Assembly: GCF_047496725.1 (NCBI RefSeq) | Contig: NC_132974.1 | Span: forward strand, 4,843,501 to 4,907,500 | Origin: Anoplolepis gracilipes | Taxonomy: Eukaryota; Arthropoda; Insecta; Hymenoptera; Formicidae | Length of the DNA: 64,000 nt | Direction: 5' to 3' | Shown: positions 49,701-62,739 of the stretch, one piece after another | How the letters are laid out: every line of letters begins with the position of its first letter | How positions within the stretch are numbered: the stretch's first letter is position 1 | The notes under the pieces: model-generated | Told to the model about the DNA's origin: nothing | Databases searched by the model: none | The model's input: only the letters and a program-made list of their open reading frames with translations | Program-made: the position numbers and the translations under genes

Positions 49701-50584
49701 GATTTTCATTTGCAATCAGGTTAGTACTTATGAAATAAAATTTGTTGTTTATCCCTGAAACAGATGTAACATCCTGATCCGCTTAACAGCATTTATCGAT
49801 TTAAAATTCGGGTTAACGTGTATTTCAAAATACAGAGAAACTGGATGGATTATGAAGAATACATGATTTCAAACGGTAATGGTGTTATGTAGTATAGCCG
49901 ATAATAGCGCTTTCCCCAAGAGGAAACTTTAATATAATTTGTTAATATATTTTAATATATTACGATAAAACTCGTCGTAAAGAGTGATAAGTACATTTTT
50001 CATACATAGTTCGTTTATTGCTTTCTCTTTCTATCGCTGTTCGTGATGCTCTGATGTTATCTCATTACGGAAAATTCACAAAAGTTTTCTCCAAGTATGC
50101 ACGTTTTTTTTTTAACAATAAGTTTGCCCGCGCTTGTCCGCAAAGCGGACATCAACGATGCTTCTTTCTCGAATCTTTTCCCCATTAACACCATATTAAC
50201 GTCGGGACGTCTCGGCTTCTCGCAAAAGAAAACGGAAAAAAGATAGGAAAACGCCGACCGTTCCGGAAGGACGGCGGAGAAGCTTGCGGAACAATCGTAC
50301 GCCGTACACATTCCGCTGACTTATGAATAAACATTTTTCGAAGGTACTCAGCGAAAAATTACTCTCGGAAATATCTCGATTTTCTTATATTTTCTCATGA
50401 GAGATTCTACCTTCTTAGTGTACGATTTGTAAAACCAGATAATCGAGCTTGAGATATTTTAGCATCTCTAGATAAAGCAATTGATAAGCATTATAACAAA
50501 AGTATCATAGTAAATGTTAAAGTAAACTTTTTTTTAAATAAATAAGTGAATATTAAAGTAATTTCTTTAAAATACAGTATGATG
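46773..50584. other. Mostly AT-rich non-coding
   Basis: AT-rich with GC-moderate patches at 47240-47520 and 48480-49220. The minus-strand frame 48800-49204 (134 codons) and plus-strand frame 48945-49223 overlap and are treated as chance. An A-run of about 15 lies near 47981. No exon or element recognised. Confidence 0.55.
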
Positions 50585-50923
50585 CAAAATTTATTATTTG
50601 CTAACGGAGTTTAAAGGACCTGCCATGATATAAAAATTACAAGTACACATTTCATAATACAGTCGGACCTCTTATCCTACGACCCTTTTATGCTACAAAA
50701 CCTCTTATCCTACGACAAAAAATCCTCTCATGCTACGACCGCGAAAGGGGAATTATATCCCTACTCTCAAATTTTTGTCGTAGGATCAAAGATTTAAGGG
50801 GAAGATTCCGGACCAAAAATGTCGTACGATAAGAGGTCCGACTGTATTATGAAATGTGTAGGTACTTGTAATTTTTATATCATGGCAGATCCTTTAAACT
50901 CCGTTAACAAATGATAAATTTTG
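50585..50923. mobile_element. Palindromic foldback element carrying a nested insertion
   Basis: The outer arms 50585-50657 and 50847-50923 are reverse complements over 73 positions, with three differences (all transitions) and four extra bases in the right arm. The left arm begins CAAAATTTATTATTTG and ends CACATTTCATAA. Between the arms lies the element at 50660-50844, flanked on each side by TA. Removing it and one TA leaves a palindrome centred exactly on TA. No convincing target-site duplication was seen outside the outer arms. It is either a foldback element hit at its centre, or one composite MITE with long terminal repeats. Confidence 0.85.
50660..50844. mobile_element. Pogo/Tigger-like non-autonomous DNA element
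   Basis: A 185-bp element with 24-bp terminal inverted repeats (50660-50683 and 50821-50844, 23 of 24 matching) beginning CAGTCGGACCTC and flanked by TA on both sides. CAGT termini and TA target duplication are hallmarks of the pogo/Tigger branch of Tc1/mariner. The interior repeats variants of CCTCTTATCCTACGAC at 50701-50716, near 50724-50739 and in reverse near 50777, which may be sub-terminal transposase binding sites. No coding capacity; a transposase would have to come from a full-length copy elsewhere. Confidence 0.85.
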
Positions 50924-51292
50924 TATAGAAAAATATATCCTTTTAAATAAAAAATTGCAAACACTTTGATCAGGAACTTTAAAATCTCTTCAAGAAGAAA
51001 CTGAACGAATCAGTTATGTAAAGTTAATAAATATAATATATTTGGAGATTCATGAAATTGACATTGTACACAGAACTTTTTAGTCTTTTAAAATATAAAA
51101 TTAATAATTAATTTATAGGTTGAAATAAGAATTTGTGTCTTACTGAGTTAAAATATTTGTTTTTATGAAATTTTGTGTTGTACAATTATAATAAATAAAA
51201 TCATATGATCACTATAAAAATGTTAGTTCGATATAAGATATTTATGATTATAAATTCTTTAACTAAAATTATTTATTTTTTATTTATTATTT

Positions 51293-51299
<7 letters not shown>
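50924..51299. other. AT-rich non-coding
   Basis: Nothing recognised between the foldback element and the (AT)n tract. Confidence 0.7.

Positions 51300-51349
<50 letters not shown>
51300..51349 (+). repeat. (AT)25 microsatellite
   Basis: 50 bases of pure alternating AT. Confidence 0.97.
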
Positions 51350-51353
<4 letters not shown>

Positions 51354-53251
51354 AATTATTTTTTATTTATATAATATGTATTATTTATTAATTTTTATTA
51401 ACGTAACTGTTTCGTTCACTGATTCCTCCTTCATGCAATAGTTTACAGAAAAATAACGTTTGTGTGTACATACATATGTATATATAATAGAAAAAAATTT
51501 AATTATAGCTGCGAGATAAAAAAGCTATGTATTTGCTAGTTTAATAAGTCATGGAAATTCTTTTTCGCGATTTAAATGCTCACGCATTTATGATCAATGT
51601 TTCATAATTAGTTCGCTATCACACTGATAATTATGGCAGAGATATGCCATTTTTTATGAGCGGTGCAAAATCGTTTCGAATAAAATCAATATGCTATGCA
51701 CAAATTTATATTATTAAAATCGCAGACTCTCCAACTCTTTTTCGCTTTTAAAGTTAAACGAATATAAAGGCACTGTCGCAAACGTGAAATTATTCGATCT
51801 CTCTGTGTTTAAAACAACTACAAAACTAAATTACTTCCAGTTACACAATCATTAATAAAAATTATAAAAAAGTGAATATATTTATTTTAATATTTTATTT
51901 TAATTAAAAATATAGATAAAATGAACAATGACAAACTTTAATTTCTCGTATTCGACAATATTATACGATACACTGACAATTCCAAATAAAATATAATACA
52001 ACGAACAGAATCAAAGGCCTTAACAAGAATCTCAATCGATAGTATTTTATATACAACCGATTTATATACCATTTGCTGTTTTTATTAAACAAATGAAAAT
52101 TACCATAAATGACGTGGTTTCAGCATATTATTAGTTGCGTTTACTCAAACGTGCATCGATATCGCGGAAACTGCAACAATTTATAAATTTGTAGCTTAGA
52201 TCTTTATATTACAGTACATTTACGTAGCATAATCGACTCGGATGACGTGAAAAATCACTAGGAAAGATTCGATCTTTTCCTCTCCTTTCTTAATCCCCTC
52301 TCTCCTAGACCTCTTTCCCTTTTTTACCTACCCTACCTCTTTAGCTGTTAATGGTCTCGATCACGAAAGCAGTTAAAAATCAAGACTCACTTTGGCACGG
52401 AACCACTTCGACTGTGAGGAAAAACGTAAAAAAAAAAAAGTTTTTTCGAGATGGCAGAACCATTACATCTTGAAAAGTTTGTTTAATCCTGCTCGAAGAT
52501 CGAACCTTTTTCGAGACAAAACAGATCTCAAGGCTTAATATATAATAAATTCGCAAGATATAACAAATGTTTGTTTCGTAAAATTATATCGCGAGTCTTA
52601 TTACACACAATGGCAGTACCACGTTTACGAAACGATTCAACAGAATGCTAGGTATCGATAACGACTAACTCACGCTTTCCGTATGAATTGTCATCAAGTG
52701 ATCGATTTTATCGGTTAGCTCTTCTCTCGGTGAGTCAAAGAAAAGCTGATTTGAAAAAAAGTGCACCAGATCCGAGAAGGGAAAGGCCCGCCGTAACGAT
52801 CCTTCTTTTCGCAGTATTTAGAAATGCTGCACAACGTCGAAGACGATGGAAACGGTGGGATATCTCTTTTAAAGGCGTCTGCAAGAAAATTCTCGCGGAA
52901 AGGAAAAATCTGTAACTCGCCGGGAGTAGTGCGAGAAATCCAATTGTCAGTGCCAAAGGAACGACGAGGTACTCTGGCTAAAGCAGAGCTTTCGAACACC
53001 GCCGAATAGTGCGAATCGGAACTCTGGCGTAGCGAGAAAGAAGGATTGAAAAGCAGGACCATTATACTTGCCGTCGACTACGAATTTCACTATCGACTAA
53101 CTCTTACATTTTTAGTTTGCGATTTGTTTCGCATCAAGGCACAAAGTTATTTTTAAACAATGTTCGCCACGACTGTACGGACGATTTTATTGGCATACAC
53201 ATTACTCGTAAGCGAGCTTTTCCTTGGGCTTAAGTATAGCATCATAAGTAG
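51350..53251. other. AT-rich, then GC-moderate from 52.2 kb
   Basis: The GC-moderate part carries overlapping frames at 52688-52915 and 52824-53009 (plus) and 52715-53062 (minus). They share the same bases in different frames with no domain, so none is called. Confidence 0.55.

Positions 53252-53279
<28 letters not shown>
53252..53279 (+). repeat. (TA)14 microsatellite
   Basis: 28 bases of pure alternating TA. Confidence 0.97.
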
Positions 53280-53282
<3 letters not shown>

Positions 53283-56200
53283 ACACATATCTTTTTATAA
53301 GTGTAATGACACTCACATGCACACGCATGTTATCACGCTCATAGAAATGTATTTATATACTTGTACTACTTACTGCATATAAGTAATATATAATATATAA
53401 ATGTAATAATATATAAAAATTTTGGGGTCAAGAAGCAGTTATTGTCTTATATAATTTGTGCGCGTACCAATAAAATTGAAGAACTAGCATCTCAACTTAG
53501 TTTTTAGTTTTGATAAATATTAATCAAAATTATATATACATATATTTAACAAACAACCCTTGAAGATTTTGTAGTTTGATTACGTCAGCTGTCTTATAAT
53601 TGTCATTTTGTATTCTTGCGAGACTTGATAAAATTTCGAGTATGCAAAACGTGAACGATTGGCGTAACGCGCTAACGAATGCTTTTAATTTAGTTCGGAT
53701 AGATAGTCCGCCCTATGCGATTCCAATCCCGTTCCCCACGTGACCCCGAGACATCCCGATCCCGCAATACACGCGATGGCGTCGAATGTACGAACATGCG
53801 TGTGCAAACGAATGCGTTCGCAATCGAACGCGGTCGGTGTCGTCCGCTTCGACTACAAATTCTCAATAGCATCATTTGAGTTTCCGTTTGTGAATCACTT
53901 GCGTGTGTAAACGTTCGACCAATGCGACAGTAACACAACGTTTGTTCCGCCTCAACTGCATATGTTGGTCTTTATCTCACAAAAATGTCTCGTTCATTAA
54001 TCTCACAACGCATGTCTGTTACTTCAATATTCAAATAAATCTTCGTTAAATGTTTATTTTCAGGATTTTAAATTCAACTGTACATATATATTTGTCACGT
54101 TTGTTATACTATCTATGGATAAAGTACTATTTAAAAAAAAGTCATTTATATGAAAATTTTAATGAGATAAAATGTCATAAATCAAAAGTTGTCGCGTGAT
54201 ATACAAGTAAATTGTTCAAAATTAAAATATTTGAATTCATCAAAAATGAGTAAGATTAGTCTACAATAAAATTGAGAAAAGTCGAAGAATTTTTAGAAAT
54301 GTGCAGTGTTTTTATAAATATAGGTAAAACATATTCAGCTTGTCAAATCATTTTACAGAAATATTGGTAGTTCATTTGAAAGTTCAATGAAAATACATCA
54401 CATATGTCACGATATACAAACAATGTGATTTGTAATATCTACTTAGCGTATTCTCAATTTGCTTAATATTATTACTCTTGATTGAACCAAATATACTATA
54501 ATTATGTTATCTATTTTCATTTCATACAATATTTTTTGACTGTTTTTATGAATACCTAAATTTGTCTCGACTCTGGTTTAAATCATTTTACGTGTGTGTT
54601 TATTTGATTATTAAATATTAAGTCGGTTATTTACCAACACTAATAGAAAGCGAGGCTATTGTTGGCGCATTATCGGATGGTAGCTACCGCTAATTAACTT
54701 GAGTAAAAAATGAGATAGATACTTCAAACACTATAAACACGAACAAAACACCGCATGGTAAAATTGCCTTACGCTACAAGTTTTGAGAGTAAGACGATGA
54801 ACGATAATATCGTTTTATTAAATTTCCTTCTTTCATAATTAAGCATAATTATGTCGGCTATTAAAGTTCCCACGGGGGAAGAAAGTTAAATAGAGGAATG
54901 AAAATTTCAATGTTTCGTGACAGTTTCATATGATTGCGAAACAGACTAATTAAGATCTAATATCAGCCTCATATGTCCATTCTAAGAATCAATAATGTGA
55001 TGGATGTAAAAATAATATAAAAATGTGACAATTCTCCTATTTGAAACATTTCCTTATTGAAAACTATGGGTGAAGTTGTCATGCCAAGAACTTTTTTGTT
55101 TATATTGCTTCTTATAATAATATATTCACTTCTATAAATTAGTAGCTTCTGCTTCTTATCGCATAATTTCAGATTAATTGAATTTTTCTACTACATATTT
55201 TGTTTCAAATATTCGTTGCCCTTCGTTTATAAAAACGGTTATCATAAATCGATAAAATATAACGCGTATTTTGTCTTTAAATTTTCACATTAGATTAATG
55301 TTTCTAGTTTTACGGAAATATCGCGGTTAAAACAAGATTATGAAATTGAAATTTCACAAACACAAATACATTTCGATTGTAATCCAACGCTACCGCACAA
55401 ATTTGTAATAGCCACGTAATTATCAATATGTGTTTAATCCATTAGCAAAATTTTGAATTGCTAAATATATTCGACAAACAGTACGATTTATTGTGCATAA
55501 TTAAGAGAAATAGTGCTATTGTAATTATACATATACATATACAGAAATGTATGTGAATTCTTTGACAAACGTATCCAAAGATTAAGATTATGAAATAGCT
55601 ATTGTGTAAAAGTATTGAAGGGGACATCTAATAAAATTGCATTGCTAACACTTGGTATTATGATAAATTGATGTTACAATAAACTACTGGCACGAAAGTT
55701 TATATATTTCTCTCTTTATTGCGCGAGAGAAAATGAAAGAGAAAAGTAAAAAAGATACAAATAATACCATAACGGAAAGTCGATCTAGGCTTTTCTATGT
55801 GTTTTCTCTTCTTCCGAGTACGTTTCCACCCTTTTCTTTCTCTCCTGTTTCGCTCTTTTCCTCTTTCTCACCTGCTCTCTTGCTCTCGTTGCTGTCACTC
55901 CATCTTGTTTTCTCAATGCGGTTCTCGTAACAAGATCCGACAACAATGCTCTTCTTTCGCCTTTGTTCCAAAAATTCTTTGCTAGGTCTGAAGCTTTGTA
56001 TACTCGTCTGTATTAATTAAAAGTTTTTAAAAGCTCTTCGTCGTATCCACCTTTTGAGTCCAGACAACAAGCCAACGATTGCGAACATTTGTGACATGAG
56101 TTCGACACCTCCTCAACCTCTACCTTAATTCTAGTTTCGTCCATACGAGGAATTACTTCCTTATCCATTTTTGCTAGCTTTTTTTCAATATGTCATAGCG

Positions 56201-59200
56201 ATTCATATAATTCCTTTCAACTAAATTGAATCTCAAATAGAAAAAGGCTGTCTCTCATCTAAGATTATCTACTGTTGTTGTATATCTGTTGTTTCTCAAT
56301 CCTCATGTTTTTCCAATTTAATCTCAATTATTGTAGACTTTTCAAAAATACTTCCAAATAATTTCAAATTTAAAAAAATCGTAAATTCTAAAATGATAAA
56401 AAGTAATTTCCTATTTCTTTGCAATATTAATATGATATTACATGCGAAAAGATTGCCAACTGACTTTTATCGTAAATGCAACCTTTTTCATAACATTACA
56501 GATAAAACATATGCAATTATTTCTTGATTTTATATTTCTCATAAATCATCAACTTTTTTCAACTATTTCTTCCTGTTTTAATAAATCTGTTTAAAATTCT
56601 TAACTTGGAAAAGATTCTTTTTGTGACTTTTATTCATTTTAAAAAAGTCAAAGTTAGGTTAATATTTTCATAATTCTTCGAAAACTAAGAAAATTCTTGT
56701 GCATAATATAAATTTCTCAATACATTAATTGTTTGTTTTTTTATTAGTACTAATTGCCAAATGGACATTCTCTGTATATTCATAAAAAAAAAAAAAAAAA
56801 ATAAACTACCGTTTAAAGTTTAAATAGTCAAATTTTGCTACAAATTTTTAATAATAAATTTTTTTTTATAATAAACAAATCTTTTTTCGCCATTATAAAG
56901 AATGAAGCAAAATATACAATTTCTTCGTTATTTAAATATAATAAAAGAAATGTGATAAAGTAAGGGTGATAAAGGCGAAAACTAAAGGTGTCAGGGTAAA
57001 TCCAAAGATGATATGCAATTATGATATCAAAATCGCGTATACTTTTATTTACTCTGTAATTTATGGAGAATATTTCATTTTCATCGTGAAATTTCGTGGC
57101 GAGAATATTTCCACAGTTTTTCTATTATTTCGATGCCAATAAAAAAATTCAAGTGCTGGTTTACGTTTTTACGGGATATCATTTATTTATTTTCTCCATT
57201 ACAAATTCCTCGAAAAAGATGAAAATGGAAATTCGTTAAATTTGCAACGTCAACAAAGTGTGTTACACAAATGTAAATGAATTTTCCAACTACTAAATAT
57301 TTTAATCTCAGGTGTTTTTTGAAGTGCTAAAATTCATGTTGCATCAATGTTACATTATTTTATATAAATACCCGGCAAAAAAAAGAAAGGAAAAAGTTCT
57401 CTAATATTCTCCAGAGAAATTCACAATCTTAATCTAAATATGTAAGTTCAAGACAACCATTGATTAGATACATGGAATATCTTCGAAACGAATATATTTA
57501 AATATCACAGTCGTATTATATGTATGTATTCAAGTCACCATAATATATATTTTATCTACTAACAATGCTTCGCCATTCAAAGCGTTATTTTTTAAGTTAA
57601 AACAAAGTTAAAACTCAAATGCATGTAAGACGGAAAGAAGGAAAGAAAGATCGTAGGCAAGATCGAGATTCCCCGGTTCCGCGTGTGGTAGCCAGCTCCC
57701 TTAACAGTGGCACGAAATGCCATTGTATGGAATTCAACTGGCCGCTTGGGTTTTCCAAGCTCTTTTTCGAAAAATGTCCTTGCTCGTTTTACTTCTCTTC
57801 TCGTCACCTACCTCCTACTCTCCGTCGTTCTATCTGTCTTCCTTGCTCTCTTCATCTTTTTTTTTTTTATTTTCGATCTCCGCGCTCTCGACCAACATCC
57901 CTTGTCAGTCGATCCCAGGCGAGATCTCTAATGGAATTGTTCCATTGGACGATATCACGCGCCGGTTCTGCATTTTTCATCGGACATTGACCATTCGAAC
58001 TGCTATGAAACTCTCCTCGACGGATCGTTACACGCGAGTTGATACAGAGAAAAAAGCTCGTCGGAACTTGGCCTAGTAGCAGGTTACGTTTCGAATATTC
58101 GCTGAACGGTAACTTGTCTGCTACAGAATCCCGTACATTGTTTTTGGTCTGCTCGCTTTCACGATACGTTCGCATTCCGAGCTGTTACTTTCAAATGCAC
58201 ACGTAAATCGAATGCCACACGCTGATAAGAATAGAATAATAAAGACAAAATAGAATTGAGTCAGATTTTACGGTAGCAAAGCCTATAACATTAATTTCAT
58301 TGAATTGTATCAAAAAGTTGCCAAAAAAAAACAGTTACGAAAATACATAAAATTCTGACAATATTTTATATTGTGTGATGAGAAATTTGTTAACTGTATA
58401 ATACAAAAAATTCATGCAAGCGTAAATTTCAAATATATTTTCATCTTGAATAATATTGCAAATATAAAAACAAGATTCAAAAATATCAAAATATTTAATA
58501 AATTATACTGCACTTTTCTTACTAATGTTTTACTTAATTCGCTGTATGCGTATATTGTTCTCTTTTCGCTTCTTTATTTCATACTTCAGACTCGTAGTTC
58601 TCTTAAAATGTGAATTAACTTCGCACTATAGGAGGCTGGTAAATCGGACGGTATTACCGGGTACCTTTTTACGACTTAAGGGCTTTACTAGGTTTAAAAG
58701 TGGGTGAGATAGGTTACGAAAAGCGCGTTAGGTACGGTCGATGTACCATGAATTAAAGCGAATGCCTTTATTAAGCTTTTTTTCCGTTCTTGCGACGTGA
58801 AATGTACTGGTATGATATTTCGCACACATCGTACACATCAATTCTGTAGTTGGATTCTACGTTTTTACCACATTTTCCTTATTTCATCGCTACGCTCGCG
58901 TGTATTTCAACGAAATAAATTCTTTCAAAGCCAATTAACATTGCACTCAGCAAAGAAAGAAAACGCCATTGATGGCATTATTACTGCGCGCACAGAATTC
59001 TTAGATAATACACATTTTGCAAAACAAATAATTTATTCACAAAGAAACAAGCTGTAAAATCACAGCGAAAAGTATTCTCCTTTGTTTGTATGGAATTGCG
59101 TGTACAAGTATTCTTAAAAGACAAGAGGTTAATTAATTATTGATCTTGATGTTATTATAATATTTACGAATAAGCTTGCTTGAAAAGAAAAACATCTTAT

Positions 59201-60141
59201 ATAAACTCTCGTTCGATAAAAAAACTCCCTATCTTTAATATCTACATCATTCTGTAAATAAAATAAAAGTCTAAAATTTGAATAAAGTTGATTAAAAAGA
59301 TAACACCGCTTTCCAATCAAAATCTCGTCTTAAATATCCTTGATAAAAAATATTATTAAAAGATATCAAAAGATATTCGCTTTGATATTAGTATCTAGTT
59401 AAAGGATTTAATATATTTTTTAAATATATTTTATAATATTTGTATAAATTTTTGGTAATAAATTTTTTCGTGGTTTCTTTCTGATATAATAATTGAAAGA
59501 CAAAATCACACAATAGATAATTCTAGAGCCACGACGAACGGTTTTAAGAGCTTTCTTAATTGATCGACCAAACTGCGGAAGGAGTAAAAGGAAATCGTTA
59601 AGAAGTGCGAGCAACTAAAGGAAAATTAAGGGAATATCGGACTAGTGGATGGGACGACGACACGGAAAGTTCGGGCACTATGGAAAGAGATCGAAAGCGC
59701 GGTGGGTCGAAAGAAAGGAGAGAAGAGGGCACCGAGCGAAAGGAGACGAGTGGAAAAGAAAAAGAGGGCTCAAGTGGCTGCAACTTTGGGGGTTTTCTAG
59801 TCGTCCAGGTAGCCGTAAAGAATTCATGAAAGGTAAATCATTTCCTTCGACCGCTCGCTCGCCTTACGGCGGAGCGCCGGAGGTTTCCTTAATGTTGCGA
59901 TATTTTACGAGAAAACTCTTTAAATCTAATATATTACCGGCAGTAATTAAATATAAGTTACACCGCGGTGTGGTACGCGCGTTAAAGTATAGTCCGTCAG
60001 CGAAAATGCGCGTTACCGACATTTCCCGAACAAAATTGGACAATAAATCGCCGTTCGCGGGGATGAAAAGTTTTGACAGCTTCGCGAACGAAGCGAAGGC
60101 GTCGCTATTGCGCCAATACTTTTATAGCGAACAGAATTTAC
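53280..60141. other. Longest AT-rich region with small GC islands
   Basis: AT-rich throughout 53960-57600, where almost no frame exceeds 60 codons. GC islands lie at 53620-53960, 57600-58200, 58620-59080 and from 59500. The island at 57.6-58.1 kb has three overlapping frames of 74-123 codons rich in serine/phenylalanine. The 59649-60266 plus frame (205 codons, the longest in the window) is lysine/arginine-rich and passes through the A25 run as poly-lysine, so it is not called. An A-run of about 17 lies near 56787. Confidence 0.55.
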
Positions 60142-60166
60142 AAAAAAAAAAAAAAAAAAAAAAAAA
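60142..60166 (+). repeat. A25 homopolymer
   Basis: 25 uninterrupted A at the end of a GC-moderate block. Confidence 0.97.
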
Positions 60167-62248
60167 TGTTTATCGACCCTATTCCTCCGCCACCTCTGCT
60201 GGCACGCGATCTCAGATAACAAGGACAACATTTTGCAAAGGCGGTAATATTTCGTTAGTAAATTGATCATTATCGACGAACGTTGATTGATCGTGAAATG
60301 GTTGGTTCCCGACGTTAAACTTTACGCTATTTCAACTCTGTCAGAATTTCGAACTTAAACGTGAGAAAACTTCTTTCATTCTCCACGAAACTGCACCGGC
60401 CCAGCCACTTGCTTCTCGACTATCTCGCTCCCTCCGGAAAAGCCGACACGTCGGCTACGAAGTCAGGTGTGCCACCCGTTACCTAGTTGGGATTTATGTA
60501 TGTCACGACAGCCTGTTGCTCGGTAGCCAACTCATATGTATTAGGCTCGAGTCGACGACAGGTAATAGCTGGGAGCTGAGTCTAAAACATACCGCGCTTC
60601 TGAGCTTCAAATTTTCCACATTAAATTTTGCTACTCCTTTTCTAGGTGATAAATGTGCGGTTTGAGAACATCGCAAATTTGTATGTTAAATAATAGCTTT
60701 GCGCTTTTTTACATTCGCTTCAAAAATATAGATTATATGTAAATACAATTTCGCGTGTTTGATTTTGCACAATTCTGAAATTACCGTATAAGTTTTGACC
60801 TCTAACCATGTGTATTCACTGACCGATCGGAATATTCTCCTGTCAGATTGTCCACTCTCAGAGGTCCATTCCAAACTTTGATCAAGTATACCCATGCAAC
60901 ATATGCTAATTAAATTATAATTAAATGATAACGAGGTTAACAAGAGATTGCATAATGATCTGATATGTATAGATAATGAGTATCGCGCTTGCATATTATC
61001 TTCCTCGCATTTACCAAACCATAGGATTTGGAAATCACAAACAATACGCGAAATATTATTACTTAAAATATATTAAATAAGGAATTATATATAATTATCT
61101 TTATATCAAATAAATAAAAAATATTATTAAAGAATATTTTATAGTTATTTTTGAGAGTGCACATATGTATATATAAATATTATATTTTTTTCTATTTTTA
61201 ATCAAACCATTTTTAAATAATATGGAAAAAATCATAAAATAATATTATCTATATTATTGTAACCAAAATATTTTTCTGTAAAAAATCATATATCTCGCAT
61301 GTAGGTTTTTAAATTCATTAAAATTTTTGTCCTACAAACCAAGTCATTCGTGATAACGTGGCATAATCATTAAAAGATAACTTTATTTTGCATAATTCTG
61401 AAGAAATAACAAAGCATTATAAAAGTATCGAGAAAAATTGCTTTTGTCTTCGAGCGTATAGAATGCACAGTTTTTTAAATATCTGAATGAAATTTAACCC
61501 TGCGCGACAAATTAAATGGAATCGAATAAATCCATAAAAAATAAGTCTCTCTCGTGAAAACTTATATTACAATAATCTTTCGAAAAATTTAATTTCTTAA
61601 TATGAAAATAATAATCAAAGCTAAAAGTTACAATAATCCTAAAATAAATTTTTTTTCAATTTTTTGTAAGTATTTATGGATACGCGGGTGCATTATGTAT
61701 TATGTTATTACAAAATATTTTCTTGAATATACACACATAGTATACCAATGATAACCAAAAGAAGTGGCAGAAGGAGTGAGAAAGCGCATGAAACATAAAA
61801 AAGTTAAATCACAAACTCAATCTCGGGCGATCAATCTCGAGATATCTTCTCTAGAAAGCTTTCAAATATCTAAGCTATAACTTTAAGTCTAAAAAGGAGG
61901 ATATGATGCACGAACGATTGTCGGTTTATCAAAGTTGTAACATCCTTTTCTGATTGTGAGTCACACACAGAACCATCGCTTTCGTTCTTTATACATCAGA
62001 CGGAACGTTTCAACGATTCTCCTATAAAACAGTTTCCGCAAAATTTTCTTATCCTTCATTATTTTCCTTTCCTTTGTGTTCATCGTCGATACATGTGCCA
62101 ATCGTAAATCATAGCGAATCACATTTTATCGTACTTTCAAAGAACACGTGTCAATAAGCAGAAATACAATAGTTTTTAAATTCAAAGTCAATCTTCAAAT
62201 TTAATGAAGATATTTAGATATCTCGTGATTAATTATGTATACGCGCAG
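60167..62248. other. GC-moderate to 60.56 kb, then AT-rich
   Basis: No frame, repeat or hairpin beyond background was seen. A minus-strand frame at 60686-60994 (102 codons) lacks any domain. Confidence 0.6.
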
Positions 62249-62283
62249 CACACACACACACATACACACAGAGAAAGAGAGAG
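62249..62283 (+). repeat. Compound (CA)n-(GA)n microsatellite
   Basis: CA units interrupted once by TA, then GA units with one GAAAGA interruption. Confidence 0.95.
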
Positions 62284-62503
62284 TATTTTAGTAAGAAAAA
62301 TGGATAACGTAATACTCGACAAGGATCCGAAACTTAGAAAAGAACTGTTCTTTTGCTTCTCCTTCGGTCAGAAAACCGTCCCTCGATTTTCTCCGGAATA
62401 TCAAGATGGATCAAGGTATGGTTCAAAGTTGTGCCGTCGTGGCATTAATTCGGCAGCTCGTGGAACTACTCCGTGAGTGCTATCTAAACATGCTAATCCC
62501 TAC

Positions 62504-62739
62504 GTGGCCACTGGAAGCGCACCCGAGTAAGAGGAGCGTCCATCCTCGTTCTCTGCGGCTCGCCCTTAGTATCCGTTTCGGGAACCGCAAAGCCCGCCAG
62601 GCCGTCGAAACTTTCCCGCAGGACATATAAATGGCCGCCTTGGGGACAGTGCTCGACGTGAAAGGAGAGAAGGTACTGGCCGATCGTTTCGTAAGGAACT
62701 CTCCGCACGAATGTCGAAGGTGACCTCGGACCAAATTTA
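62504..62739 (-). CDS. Candidate internal exon (unrecognised protein)
   Basis: On the minus strand this 236-base segment lies between an acceptor-like site (ATCTTCGATCCTCTCAG, ending at 62740) and a donor-like site C|GTAGGG (62503-62498). The containing frame stays open for 118 codons (62493-62849). The exon would encode 78 residues plus split codons at both ends, phase 1 on each side. The translation has balanced composition, for example VPYETIGQYLLSFHVEHC and GGHLYVLRESFDGLAGFAV, with GC-rich third positions in many codons. I do not recognise the family and saw no signal peptide or membrane segment. Plus-strand frames also overlap (62406-62630), so coding status is unproven. Confidence 0.28.

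Noticed and set aside
59649..60266. Longest ATG frame in the window (205 codons, plus strand)
   Set aside because: Lysine/arginine-rich throughout and reads the A25 tract as poly-lysine; no domain, and the composition follows purine-rich DNA.
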